Part shown: in pieces, positions 24,872 through 34,040 of the stretch
Numbering within the stretch: position 1 is the first letter of the stretch
Layout of the letters: every line of letters starts with the position of its first letter
NCBI GenBank assembly: GCA_900548345.1
Contig: URKA01000006.1
Span: forward strand, 43,898-107,897
Length of the DNA: 64,000 nt
Reading direction: 5' to 3'
Source of the DNA: an uncultured Paraprevotella sp.
GTDB lineage: Bacteria > Bacteroidota > Bacteroidia > Bacteroidales > Bacteroidaceae
Notes under the pieces: generated by a model
What the model saw: the letters and a program-made list of their open reading frames with translations, nothing else
Database searches by the model: none
What the model was told of the DNA's origin: nothing
Translations under genes and position numbers: made by a program

Positions 24872-27502
24872 TTACTTGCCTTTCACGATACGCTTGATGT
24901 CGTTCAGTTTGTTGAGTGCCTCTACAGGTGTCAGGTTATTGATGTCCAGATTGAGGATTTCATCGCGTATCTGACACAGGACAGGGTCGTCCAACTGAAA
25001 GAAACTCAGCTGCACACCGCTCTGCGGCAACACGTCTTTGTTACCCACGGCAGACCTGCCCACGGCATCCTTGCTGTTGGCAGACTCCAGGTCTTTCAAT
25101 ATCACGTTCGCACGGTCGACGATAGACTTGGGCATACCCGCCAGTTTCGCCACATGGATACCGAAAGAATGTTCACTGCCTCCCCGTTCCAGCTTGCGCA
25201 GGAAAATGACCTTCTGGTCCACTTCACGCACGGACACGTTATAATTCTTTATACGGGGATAAAGTTTCTCCATCTCGTTCAACTCGTGATAATGGGTGGC
25301 AAAGAGCGTGCGCGCCCTTCCTCGTTTGTTCTCGTGAATGTATTCCACGATGGACCATGCTATACTGATGCCGTCGTAAGTGGATGTGCCGCGCCCTAAT
25401 TCATCGAAAAGCACAAGACTGCGCGGGGAGATGTTGTTCAGAATATTGGCCGCCTCGTTCATTTCTACCATGAAGGTACTCTCTCCCATCGAGATGTTGT
25501 CGCTCGCCCCTACCCTGGTGAAAATCTTGTCCACCATACCGATATGGGCGGAATCCGCCGGCACGAAACATCCCACCTGTGCCATCAGCGTAATGAGTGC
25601 CGTCTGGCGGAGCAAAGCGGACTTACCGGCCATATTGGGACCCGTAATGATAATGATTTGCTGCTTTTCTGTGTCCAGACACACATCATTGGCAATATAC
25701 CGCTCTCCCACAGGAAGTTCCTTTTCTATCACGGGATGACGCCCCTGACGGATGTCCAGCACATCGCTGTCTTCCTGCACTACCGGACGCACGTAGTTGT
25801 TTTCTTCCGCCGTACAGGCAAAGGAAAGCAGACAGTCCAGCCGTGCCAGCAAGGCTGCATCCACCTGAATGTCGGAAACATAGCGGGCGAGTTCCGTCAC
25901 CAGTTCATTAAACAAGCGGGTTTCGAGCACAAGAATCTTGTCTTCCGCCCCCATGATTTTCTCCTCGTATTCCTTCAGTTCCGGTGTGATATACCGCTCG
26001 GCGTTCACTAATGTCTGCTTGCGTATCCATTCGTGCGGCACTTTTTCCTTGTGCGTATTGCGCACTTCCAAATAATACCCGAACACGTTATTATAGGCTA
26101 TTTTCAGGCTTGGGATGCCCGTTTTCTCCATTTCGCGCTGCTGGATTTTCAGCAAATAATCCTTGCCTTCATAAGCGATGTGGCGCAATTCGTCAAGTTC
26201 CGCATTCACTCCTCCGGCAATCACTCCACCCCTGTTTACCAACAAAGGCGGATCGCTCTGTATTTCACGTGCGATGCGGTCGCGGATAGCCTCGCAAAGA
26301 TTCAGTTTCTCCCCTATCCGCCTCAGTGATTCGTCTTTGGCGTGTTCGCAGGCGGTTTTCAGCGGAGCTACGGCCTGCAGGGCCACTTTAAGCTGTACCA
26401 CGTCGCGCGGCGACACCCTTCCTGCGGAAACTTTCGATATGATGCGTTCCAAATCCCCCATCTGACGGAGTTGTTCGTCGGCCAGTTGCCTGAATTCCGG
26501 CTCACGGAAAAAATATTCCACCACATCGAGACGCTCATTCACAGCCTTTTCAGACTTGAGCGGGAACAACAGCCAGCGCCGCAACAAACGCGCTCCCATG
26601 GGGGTAATCGTCTTGTCGATTACCCCCAACAGCGAGTTGCCCCCCTCCACCATCGACTGAAGAATTTCCAGATTGCGCACGGTGAATTTGTCCAGACGCA
26701 CGTAGCGCTCTTCTTCTATCCGCGATATGGATGTGATATGTCCTATGCGGCTGTGCTGCGTCATCTCCAGATACTGCAAAATAACTCCGGCAGCCACGAT
26801 ACCGCAACGAAGGTGGTCGATGCCGAACCCTTTAAGGGTTTTCACCCCGAAATGCGTCAGCAGTTTCTCCGTGGCGGAACGTTCGGAAAAAGCCCAGTCG
26901 TCGATTTCGAATGTAAAAAACTTCATACCGAAATTTCCTTCGAACATGCCGCGTTTTCCGCGCTCGAAAAGCACTTCTTTGGGTGCGAAGTTGCCCAACA
27001 ACTTATCTACATATTCCGTCGTGCCCTCGGCTGCAAGAAACTCTCCCGTGCTGATATCCAAAAAAGACACACCGCACGTGTTTTTGTTGAAATGCACGGC
27101 AGCCAGAAAGTTGTTCTCCTTGTTGCTGAGCACATTATCATTCATTGACACGCCCGGCGTAACAAGTTCCGTCACCCCTCTCTTCACCAGCGTCTTGGTC
27201 AGCTTGGGGTCTTCCAGCTGGTCGCAAATGGCCACACGTCTGCCCGCCCTGATGAGTTTGGGCAGATAAGTGTCGAGTGCATGATAGGGAAAGCCGGCCA
27301 TTTCGATGGGTTCTCCTCCCTTTCCACTGTTGCTCCTCTTGGTCAGGGTAATCCCCAATATGTCGGCGGCCACCACGGCATCCTGACAATATGTTTCATA
27401 GAAGTCTCCGCACCTGAAGAGCATCACTGCATCGGGATGCTTGGCTTTCAGGTCGTAGAACTGTTTCATCATCGGGGTTAACCCTTCCTTTGCCATAATC
27501 AT
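24872..27502 (-). CDS. mutS: DNA mismatch repair protein MutS
   Basis: This 876-residue MutS starts with the mismatch-binding domain (LTPMMKQFYDLK and the phenylalanine-containing FRCGDFYET). Core clamp domains follow. The C-terminal ATPase has Walker A GPNMAGKSALLRQ at about residue 620, Walker B LVLFDELGRGTSTYDG and the conserved ATHYHEL. It recognises mispairs and recruits MutL. The start may be the ATG at 27496 (MAKEG) rather than 27502. A candidate small RNA with its own terminator ends about 75 bases upstream. Confidence 0.96.
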   Translation of the reverse strand: MIMAKEGLTPMMKQFYDLKAKHPDAVMLFRCGDFYETYCQDAVVAADILGITLTKRSNSGKGGEPIEMAGFPYHALDTYLPKLIRAGRRVAICDQLEDPKLTKTLVKRGVTELVTPGVSMNDNVLSNKENNFLAAVHFNKNTCGVSFLDISTGEFLAAEGTTEYVDKLLGNFAPKEVLFERGKRGMFEGNFGMKFFTFEIDDWAFSERSATEKLLTHFGVKTLKGFGIDHLRCGIVAAGVILQYLEMTQHSRIGHITSISRIEEERYVRLDKFTVRNLEILQSMVEGGNSLLGVIDKTITPMGARLLRRWLLFPLKSEKAVNERLDVVEYFFREPEFRQLADEQLRQMGDLERIISKVSAGRVSPRDVVQLKVALQAVAPLKTACEHAKDESLRRIGEKLNLCEAIRDRIAREIQSDPPLLVNRGGVIAGGVNAELDELRHIAYEGKDYLLKIQQREMEKTGIPSLKIAYNNVFGYYLEVRNTHKEKVPHEWIRKQTLVNAERYITPELKEYEEKIMGAEDKILVLETRLFNELVTELARYVSDIQVDAALLARLDCLLSFACTAEENNYVRPVVQEDSDVLDIRQGRHPVIEKELPVGERYIANDVCLDTEKQQIIIITGPNMAGKSALLRQTALITLMAQVGCFVPADSAHIGMVDKIFTRVGASDNISMGESTFMVEMNEAANILNNISPRSLVLFDELGRGTSTYDGISIAWSIVEYIHENKRGRARTLFATHYHELNEMEKLYPRIKNYNVSVREVDQKVIFLRKLERGGSEHSFGIHVAKLAGMPKSIVDRANVILKDLESANSKDAVGRSAVGNKDVLPQSGVQLSFFQLDDPVLCQIRDEILNLDINNLTPVEALNKLNDIKRIVKGK

Positions 27503-27578
27503 AACGGTTTAGAATCTATCGCAAAATTACAACTAATTTTTGATTCCGGAGGGTAAAGAGGGGAATTTTAGCAGGCAC

Positions 27579-27620
27579 AAAAAAACGGGACAGCCCTCAT
27601 ATCACAAGAGGAAAGCCCCG
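27579..27620 (-). terminator. intrinsic terminator of the small RNA
   Basis: On the minus strand CGGG-GCUUU-CCUC, a nine-base loop, GAGG-GCUGU-CCCG and then seven U form a hairpin with a symmetric internal loop and a U-run. It lies 76 bases ahead of the mutS start. Confidence 0.7.
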
Positions 27621-27810
27621 ACACACAAATCTTTAATCTCTCAACTTTTCTTCTATAACAATAAACGAACTATTATGCTTCTTCCATAAACAGCTGCTCA
27701 CGCAGGTCTGTACTTGTTAATCCTTATACAATCTTTATTTACCTATAACTAATACCTAATTTCCTTTTCACACGTCTCACGACGATTCATAATCTCTTTG
27801 TCTGCTTAAG
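27579..27810 (-). ncRNA. candidate small RNA upstream of mutS (6S-like?)
   Basis: A minus-strand transcript of about 230 bases is suggested by a TACCTTTG promoter box at 27824-27817 and a terminator at 27620-27579 with seven U. No plausible reading frame lies inside. It contains two short hairpins capped by GUGA tetraloops (GNRA type): CGUC-GUGA-GACG at 27784-27773 and CUGC-GUGA-GCAG at 27705-27694. Size and a promoter-to-terminator layout recall the Bacteroidales-1 motif proposed to be a 6S RNA, but I cannot confirm the family without a covariance search. A terminated mutS leader is the alternative. Confidence 0.5.
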
Positions 27811-27816
27811 ACGATG

Positions 27817-27824
27817 CAAAGGTA
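27817..27824 (-). promoter_or_regulatory. -7 box of the small-RNA promoter
   Basis: The minus strand reads TACCTTTG, a perfect TAnnTTTG box. Transcription should begin near 27810. No exact -33 TTTG is seen at the 19-base spacing. Confidence 0.55.
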
Positions 27825-27966
27825 TGAGGTTTCACAAAAAAAATAATGTCCGGAGTCGAAAAATTACCTTTTTAACCTTTTTTCTTGACTTATATCAAGT
27901 TTTTAAGGTTTCTCTGTACCGTCTGTCTGCAACCGGTATAAAAATACAATAAAGAAAGCCTTAAAT

Positions 27967-27997
27967 TTTGTTCTCCGAGAGGTTTCCACTATCTTTG
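27967..27997 (+). promoter_or_regulatory. full -33/-7 promoter of the flavin reductase gene
   Basis: TTTG (27967-27970), a 19-base spacer and TATCTTTG (27990-27997) match the full Bacteroidota consensus. This places transcription start near 28004 and rules out the in-frame codons before 28037 as starts. Confidence 0.75.
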
Positions 27998-28036
27998 TAC
28001 GCTATTTATATTATAATAAAGAAGTTAATCACGGAA

Positions 28037-28561
28037 ATGATGGAAAAGACTGACATATCCTTGCTTACGGACAACTTCTTCGAGGCAATCGGGAAAGAAT
28101 GGATGATAGTCACTTCGGGCTGCATGGAGCATTATAACATGATGACCGCATCGTGGGGCGGAATAGGGTGGTTGTGGAACAAACCCGTGGCGTTCGTCTT
28201 CATACGTCCGGAAAGGTATACCTTTGATTTTATTGAACGTACGGGCAGGATGACCCTCTCTTTCTTGGGTAAGGACGAAAAGGCACGTGCCGCCTACAAC
28301 CTGTGTGGCTCCAAGTCGGGACGAGACATGGACAAAACAAAAGAAAGCGGACTCATGCCGATAGGAATCGGTGAAAAAGGGGAGGACGTAGGTTATGCCC
28401 AATCGCGCCTCACACTGGTATGCAAGACACTCTATGCAGACGACTTGAAGGCTGAATCATTCGCAGAACGGGAAATCTGCGGAAAATGGTACGGGAAAGC
28501 CGGCGGCTACCACAAAATGTATATTGTGGAAATCGAAGAGGCATTCGTGAACCGTGATTGA
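28037..28561 (+). CDS. flavin reductase-family protein
   Basis: This protein of about 174 residues has the split-barrel FMN-binding fold. Conserved stretches are EWMIVTSG, YNMMTASWGGIGWLWNKPVAFVFIRPERYT and LSFLGKDEKARAAYNLCGSKSGRD. Members bind FMN and often act as flavin reductases or flavoprotein partners; the partner here is unknown. The start at 28037 (or 28040) is fixed by the promoter at 27967-27997. leuS begins 38 bases after its stop. Confidence 0.87.
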   Translation: MMEKTDISLLTDNFFEAIGKEWMIVTSGCMEHYNMMTASWGGIGWLWNKPVAFVFIRPERYTFDFIERTGRMTLSFLGKDEKARAAYNLCGSKSGRDMDKTKESGLMPIGIGEKGEDVGYAQSRLTLVCKTLYADDLKAESFAEREICGKWYGKAGGYHKMYIVEIEEAFVNRD

Positions 28562-28599
28562 ATTCATCTTATCGGAAAACAAAAAACATCATATACAAA

Positions 28600-31437
28600 A
28601 TGGAATACAATTTCAAGGAAATAGAAAAAAAGTGGCAACAGTACTGGATTGAGAACCATACGTACAAGGTAACGGAAAACAAGGACAAGAAGAAGTTCTA
28701 TGTGCTCAACATGTTCCCTTACCCCAGCGGCGCGGGACTGCACGTAGGCCATCCCTTGGGTTATATCGCTTCGGATATCTATGCACGCTACAAACGTCTG
28801 CAAGGATTCAACGTGCTGAACCCTATGGGATATGACGCGTACGGACTTCCTGCCGAACAATATGCCATACAGACCGGGCAGCATCCTGCCATCACCACCG
28901 CGGCCAATATCAACCGATATCGTGAACAGTTGGACAAGATTGGATTCAGCTTCGACTGGGATAGGGAAGTGCGTACCTGCGACCCTGACTATTACCACTG
29001 GACACAATGGGCTTTCCAGAAAATGTTCAACAGCTACTACTGCAATGATGAAAAGCAGGCACGACCCATCAGCGAATTGACAGCCATGTTCGAAAAACAA
29101 GGAACGGAAGGGCTGAACGTGGCTTGCAGCGAAGAACTCAGCTTTACGGCTGAAGAATGGAAGGCCATGGACGAAAAGGAACAACAGGAAACCTTGATGA
29201 ACTACCGTATCGCTTATTTGGGCGAAACGATGGTGAACTGGTGTCCTAAATTAGGTACCGTGCTGGCTAACGATGAAGTGGTGGACGGCGTGAGCGAACG
29301 CGGCGGCTATCCCGTGGTACAGAAAAAGATGCGCCAGTGGTGCCTGCGCGTAAGCGCATACGCACAACGCCTCCTCGACGGCCTGGACACCATAGACTGG
29401 ACCGATTCGCTGAAAGAAACGCAACGCAACTGGATAGGACGTTCGGAAGGTACGGAAGTGCAGTTCAAAGTAAAAGACAGTGACAAGGAATTTACTATCT
29501 TTACCACCCGTGCCGATACAATGTTCGGTGTCACATTCATGGTACTGGCTCCCGAAAGCGAACTGGTGCCCGAAGTAACCACGGAAGCACAGAAAGACGA
29601 AGTGGAGGCTTATCTTGACGCCACAAAGAAACGTACCGAACGCGAACGTATCGCCGACCGTCGCGTAACGGGTGTCTTTTCAGGTTCGTACGCCATAAAT
29701 CCTTTCACCGGCGAATCCATTCCTATCTGGATAAGCGATTACGTACTGGCCGGATACGGAACAGGAGCCATTATGGCCGTACCGGCTCACGACAGCCGTG
29801 ACTATGCCTTTGCCAAGCACTTTAACCTTCCCATCATTCCATTGGTGGAAGGATGCGACGTAAGTGAAGAGAGTTTCGATGCAAAAGAAGGAATAGTAAC
29901 CAATTCTCCCCGAAAGGATGTGGTGCCTTACATCGACTTCTCACTGAACGGACTGACCGTCAAAGAAGCTATCGCGGCTACCAAAGAATACGTCAAGAAG
30001 CATAACTTGGGTAGGGTAAAGGTAAACTACCGCCTGCGCGACGCCATATTCAGCCGTCAGCGCTACTGGGGAGAACCGTTCCCCGTATACTACAAGGACA
30101 ATATGCCTTATATGATCCCCGAAGATTGCCTGCCTCTCGAACTGCCGGAAGTAAGCAAATTCCTTCCGACCGAAACAGGAGAACCGCCATTGGGACATGC
30201 CACCGTATGGGCCTGGGATGTGGAAAACAAATGCGTGACCGAAAACTCGCACATCGACCACAAGACCGTATTCCCGTTGGAACTGAATACCATGCCGGGA
30301 TTTGCAGGCAGTTCGGCCTATTACCTGAGATATATGGATTCCAAAAATGACAAGGCTTTGGTGGACAAAGACGTAGACGCCTACTGGAAAAACGTAGACC
30401 TGTACGTAGGCGGTACGGAACATGCCACGGGACACTTGATATACAGTCGTTTCTGGAACAAGTTCCTGCACGACTACGGATATAGCTGCACGGAAGAACC
30501 CTTCGGCAAATTGGTCAACCAAGGAATGATTCAGGGACGAAGTAACTTTGTCTACCGCATCAAGGATACGAATACCTTCGTTTCACTTCATCTGAAAGAC
30601 CAGTATGAAACAACTCCTCTCCATGTGGATGTCAACATCGTTTCGGGCGATGTGCTCGACACGGAGGCTTTCCGCAACTGGAGACCGGAATACAAAGATG
30701 CCGAATTCATATTGGAAGACGGAAAGTATATATGCGGATGGGCCATTGAGAAGATGAGCAAGAGCATGTTCAATGTAGTCAATCCGGATATGATTGTAGA
30801 AAAGTTCGGTGCCGATACGCTTCGTCTGTACGAAATGTTCCTCGGTCCGGTAGAGCAGAGCAAACCTTGGGATACAAACGGAATCGACGGCTGTCACCGT
30901 TTCCTGAAAAAATTTTGGGGCTTGTTCTACAACCGCACGGACGAATTCCTTCCGAAAGACGGAGAAGCCAGCAAAGAATCTCTGAAATCTCTGCATAAAC
31001 TGATTAAGAAAGTGACTTCCGATATCGAAGAATTCTCTTACAACACATCCATCAGTGCATTCATGATTTGTGTAAATGAATTGTCACAACAGAAATGTGA
31101 CAACAAACATGTGTTGCAGGCACTCGTCGTACTGATAGCACCCTTCGCTCCGCACATCGCAGAAGAACTGTGGCACGCTTTGGGCAATGAAGGAAGCGTA
31201 TGCGATGCGCAATGGCCTGTGTGCAACGAAGAGTATCTGACGGAAGACAGCATGAAACTGAGTATTTCATTCAACGGAAAGACCCGTTTCGTGATGGAAT
31301 TCCCTTCCGATGCCGACAATGCCACGATAGAACAAACCGTGCTTGCCGATGAACAGACGCGGAAATATACCGAAGGGAAACAGATAGTGAAAGTCATTAT
31401 CGTACCCAAACGTATTGTAAATATCGTATTGAAATAA
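28600..31437 (+). CDS. leuS: leucyl-tRNA synthetase
   Basis: This class I synthetase has 945 residues counted from the ATG at 28600 (MEYNFKEIEKKWQ). The HIGH signature is the HVGHPLGY segment at about residues 47-54. The editing domain (TIFTTRADTMFGVTF, GYGTGAIMAVPAHDSRD) is in the middle and KMSKS (EKMSKSMFN) at about 718. The C-terminal anticodon-binding helices are complete. It charges tRNA-Leu. It leads a same-direction run with yitT, an acyltransferase, rdgB and a PorZ-like gene. Confidence 0.97.
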   Translation: MEYNFKEIEKKWQQYWIENHTYKVTENKDKKKFYVLNMFPYPSGAGLHVGHPLGYIASDIYARYKRLQGFNVLNPMGYDAYGLPAEQYAIQTGQHPAITTAANINRYREQLDKIGFSFDWDREVRTCDPDYYHWTQWAFQKMFNSYYCNDEKQARPISELTAMFEKQGTEGLNVACSEELSFTAEEWKAMDEKEQQETLMNYRIAYLGETMVNWCPKLGTVLANDEVVDGVSERGGYPVVQKKMRQWCLRVSAYAQRLLDGLDTIDWTDSLKETQRNWIGRSEGTEVQFKVKDSDKEFTIFTTRADTMFGVTFMVLAPESELVPEVTTEAQKDEVEAYLDATKKRTERERIADRRVTGVFSGSYAINPFTGESIPIWISDYVLAGYGTGAIMAVPAHDSRDYAFAKHFNLPIIPLVEGCDVSEESFDAKEGIVTNSPRKDVVPYIDFSLNGLTVKEAIAATKEYVKKHNLGRVKVNYRLRDAIFSRQRYWGEPFPVYYKDNMPYMIPEDCLPLELPEVSKFLPTETGEPPLGHATVWAWDVENKCVTENSHIDHKTVFPLELNTMPGFAGSSAYYLRYMDSKNDKALVDKDVDAYWKNVDLYVGGTEHATGHLIYSRFWNKFLHDYGYSCTEEPFGKLVNQGMIQGRSNFVYRIKDTNTFVSLHLKDQYETTPLHVDVNIVSGDVLDTEAFRNWRPEYKDAEFILEDGKYICGWAIEKMSKSMFNVVNPDMIVEKFGADTLRLYEMFLGPVEQSKPWDTNGIDGCHRFLKKFWGLFYNRTDEFLPKDGEASKESLKSLHKLIKKVTSDIEEFSYNTSISAFMICVNELSQQKCDNKHVLQALVVLIAPFAPHIAEELWHALGNEGSVCDAQWPVCNEEYLTEDSMKLSISFNGKTRFVMEFPSDADNATIEQTVLADEQTRKYTEGKQIVKVIIVPKRIVNIVLK

Positions 31438-31450
31438 TACATATATAACA

Positions 31451-31481
31451 AGGAAAGGTTATCTTAAAGGTAGCCTTTCCT
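31451..31481 (+). terminator. hairpin after leuS
   Basis: AGGAAAGGTTATCT and its near-complement AGGTAGCCTTTCCT form a stem of about 14 bp with two G-U pairs and a three-base loop, 14 bases after the leuS stop. No T-run follows, so it may be an attenuator or RNA stabiliser rather than a terminator. Confidence 0.45.
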
Positions 31482-31514
31482 ACACAGAAACCTTATAAAT
31501 CCATACACAATATT

Positions 31515-32405
31515 ATGAATTACTCCAAAACACAAATATGGCAAGAAGTCAAGGATTATACAGGCATCCTTATAGGACTTACTATGTACGCTGTGGGATT
31601 CACTTGTTTCATGCTTCCTTATCAGATTACGACAGGAGGATTGGCAGGTATAGCAGCCATCATTTTCTATGCCACGGGATTCCCCGTACAATACACTTAC
31701 ATAACCCTCAACGGCTTGCTACTGATAGCAGCCATTAAGGAACTGGGATTCCGGTTCTGTGTAAAGACCATAGTGGGCATTGTGGTCCTTACATTCCTAT
31801 TAGGACTTTTCCAGGAATTCATTGTTGATGAAAACGGCAACATGATGCGCATTCTGGGTGACCAGACCTTCATGTCATGTGTATTGGGCGCATCTTGCGA
31901 AGGCATAGGACTTGCCATTGTTTTCCTTAATAACGGAAGTACGGGCGGAACAGATATCATAGCGGCCATTGTCAATAAGTATAAAGACATTACATTAGGA
32001 CGTATACTTATGATTTGCGACATCATCATAGTATCTTCATGCTATTTTGTATTCCATGATTTGACAATGGTGGTATTCGGATATTCCACACTCATCATTT
32101 CCATGTTCCTGCTCGATTATTTCATGAACAGCATAAGACAGTCCGTACAGTTCTTTATATTTTCCAACAAATACGAACAAATAGCCGAAACCATAAGCCG
32201 GGAACTTGACCGCGGCGTAACCGTACTTTACGGTGAAGGATGGTATAGCAAGGAACAACGACGCGTGCTTACCGTATTGGCCAAACGGAAAGAAGGCATC
32301 AAAATATTCAGAATCATCAACCAGATAGACCCTAATGCCTTCGTTTCGCAAAGTAACGTAGTGGGTGTCTACGGCGAGGGATTCGACAGGATTAAGGTGA
32401 AATAA
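31515..32405 (+). CDS. YitT-family membrane protein
   Basis: This 296-residue protein has five or six hydrophobic spans in the first 190 residues. Typical YitT segments are FTCFMLPYQITTGGLAGIAAI and LNNGSTGGTDIIAAIVNKY. A soluble C-terminal DUF2179 domain follows (ELDRGVTVLYGEGWYSKEQRRVL). The biochemical function of the family is not established. It lies between leuS and an acyltransferase, 6 bases from the latter. Confidence 0.87.
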   Translation: MNYSKTQIWQEVKDYTGILIGLTMYAVGFTCFMLPYQITTGGLAGIAAIIFYATGFPVQYTYITLNGLLLIAAIKELGFRFCVKTIVGIVVLTFLLGLFQEFIVDENGNMMRILGDQTFMSCVLGASCEGIGLAIVFLNNGSTGGTDIIAAIVNKYKDITLGRILMICDIIIVSSCYFVFHDLTMVVFGYSTLIISMFLLDYFMNSIRQSVQFFIFSNKYEQIAETISRELDRGVTVLYGEGWYSKEQRRVLTVLAKRKEGIKIFRIINQIDPNAFVSQSNVVGVYGEGFDRIKVK

Positions 32406-32411
32406 GTATAG

Positions 32412-33443
32412 ATGAAAGAAGAAAATACTTGTCCGGATACACATAAGCAAAGGCTTAAATGGGTGGACTATGCAAAATGCTTTTCCATCTTTTTAGTGGT
32501 GTCTTTCCATTCACCCCATAAAGCAGAGGGATACATGGGTGACATACTCCAACTGTTAAGGATGCCAGCCTTCTTCATGATATCTGGACTACTTTTCAGA
32601 ATGGAGAAATATCCTACACTGAAATATTTCATCAAACACAGAAGCATTCAGTTATTAGTACCGTATTTTTTCTTCTTTCTCATATTTTATATACTTTGGT
32701 TAGTCGGAGGACGAAACTGGATAGGAGGGAACGATATGGAATGCTCCATTTGGCAACCATTGTTTGAATTCGTATACGGTACGCCTTACTTGATAATAGC
32801 ACCCTATTGGTTTGTATGTTGTCTATTCAGCATACAAATCATTTATTATCTGTCAATAAAGTACCTTCCACGTCCATTAGCTCTACTTTTCTTTTGTGTA
32901 AGCCCTATATTATGTAGTTTCGATGCTTTCCAGAATTTACCATGGAACATATCGAATGCGTTTCTCTACATTCCTTTATACGCTTTTGCAAACCAATACA
33001 AAGATTTAATAAAAGGACTTTCCACAAAACACATATTGCCCGCAAGCATAATGCTCGTTGTCGCTCTAACAGGAATATACTGTATGAAAGATTATCACCC
33101 CGCAGTGAATAATCTACTAAGAACTGTATACAGCGTATTGATTATACCGGCATACGTGTTTTTCATCAAAGCTATATCTTATTGTATCAAAACAGATAAA
33201 GCAGCACAGTTTATAGGAAAAAACACCATTATCATATTGGCATTACAAAATTATTTTGTCGGAACGGTCAAACTGACATTTCCTTCGTGGGTTAACGAAG
33301 GGAGCATATTCACCAATATCATCATGACTGTACTGAACATTGCTTTTTGTTGCATACCCATATACTTTATAAATAAATACACTCCTTTCATAGTAGGAAG
33401 AGGTACATATTTTGAAAATAAACTAAAGACAAACAAAGAATGA
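32412..33443 (+). CDS. membrane acyltransferase (acyltransferase-3 family)
   Basis: This 343-residue polytopic protein has the start typical of OafA/NodX-type O-acyltransferases: RLKWVDYAKCFSIFLVVSFHS, with the conserved His at about residue 34, then LRMPAFFMISGLLFR. About ten spans follow. Such enzymes acetylate or acylate surface glycans; the acceptor is unknown. Its sequence is visibly more AT-rich than leuS or rdgB around it. It fits tightly between yitT (6 bases) and rdgB (4-base overlap). Recent insertion into the operon is possible. Confidence 0.85.
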   Translation: MKEENTCPDTHKQRLKWVDYAKCFSIFLVVSFHSPHKAEGYMGDILQLLRMPAFFMISGLLFRMEKYPTLKYFIKHRSIQLLVPYFFFFLIFYILWLVGGRNWIGGNDMECSIWQPLFEFVYGTPYLIIAPYWFVCCLFSIQIIYYLSIKYLPRPLALLFFCVSPILCSFDAFQNLPWNISNAFLYIPLYAFANQYKDLIKGLSTKHILPASIMLVVALTGIYCMKDYHPAVNNLLRTVYSVLIIPAYVFFIKAISYCIKTDKAAQFIGKNTIIILALQNYFVGTVKLTFPSWVNEGSIFTNIIMTVLNIAFCCIPIYFINKYTPFIVGRGTYFENKLKTNKE

Positions 33444-34021
33444 AAAGAAAACTTGTATTTGCCACGAACAACCCGCATAAACTTGAAGAAATAAAAGCCA
33501 TATTGGGGGATAAGATAGAAATACTCAGTCTTTCGGACATTAATTGTCATGCGGATATACCTGAGACTTCAGATACGCTTGAAGGTAATGCGCGACAGAA
33601 ATCGTTATATATTTATGAACACTACGGCATGGATTGCTTTGCCGATGACACCGGACTTGAGGTGGAAAGTTTAAATGGCGCACCGGGAGTCTATTCGGCA
33701 CGTTATGCCGGAGACGGACACGACTCACAAGCCAATATGCGTAAACTTCTGAATGAAATGAAAGAAAAAAACGATAGAAGGGCACGATTCCGCACTGTTA
33801 TTTCGTTAATAGAAAAAGGAGAGGAACAACAGTTCGAAGGTATCGTACAGGGAGAAATATTAAGGGAAACAAGAGGAAGCAGCGGATTCGGATACGACCC
33901 CATATTCAAACCGGAAGGATACGAAGAAACATTTGCTGAATTGGGTAACGAAATAAAAAACAAGATAAGCCATCGTGCCCGTGCCGTAAATGAGTTGTGC
34001 AAATATCTCTCCGAATCATAA
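33440..34021 (+). CDS. rdgB: XTP/dITP diphosphatase
   Basis: This 193-residue Ham1/RdgB protein starts KLVFATNNPHKLEEIKAIL and contains FADDTGLEVESLNGAPGVYSARYAG and GSSGFGYDPIF, the nucleotide- and metal-binding loops of the family. It removes ITP, dITP and XTP from the nucleotide pool so that they are not built into DNA. The ATG overlaps the acyltransferase stop by four bases. Confidence 0.95.
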   Translation: MKRKLVFATNNPHKLEEIKAILGDKIEILSLSDINCHADIPETSDTLEGNARQKSLYIYEHYGMDCFADDTGLEVESLNGAPGVYSARYAGDGHDSQANMRKLLNEMKEKNDRRARFRTVISLIEKGEEQQFEGIVQGEILRETRGSSGFGYDPIFKPEGYEETFAELGNEIKNKISHRARAVNELCKYLSES

Positions 34022-34040
34022 CCGTTTACCCCAAAAACAA

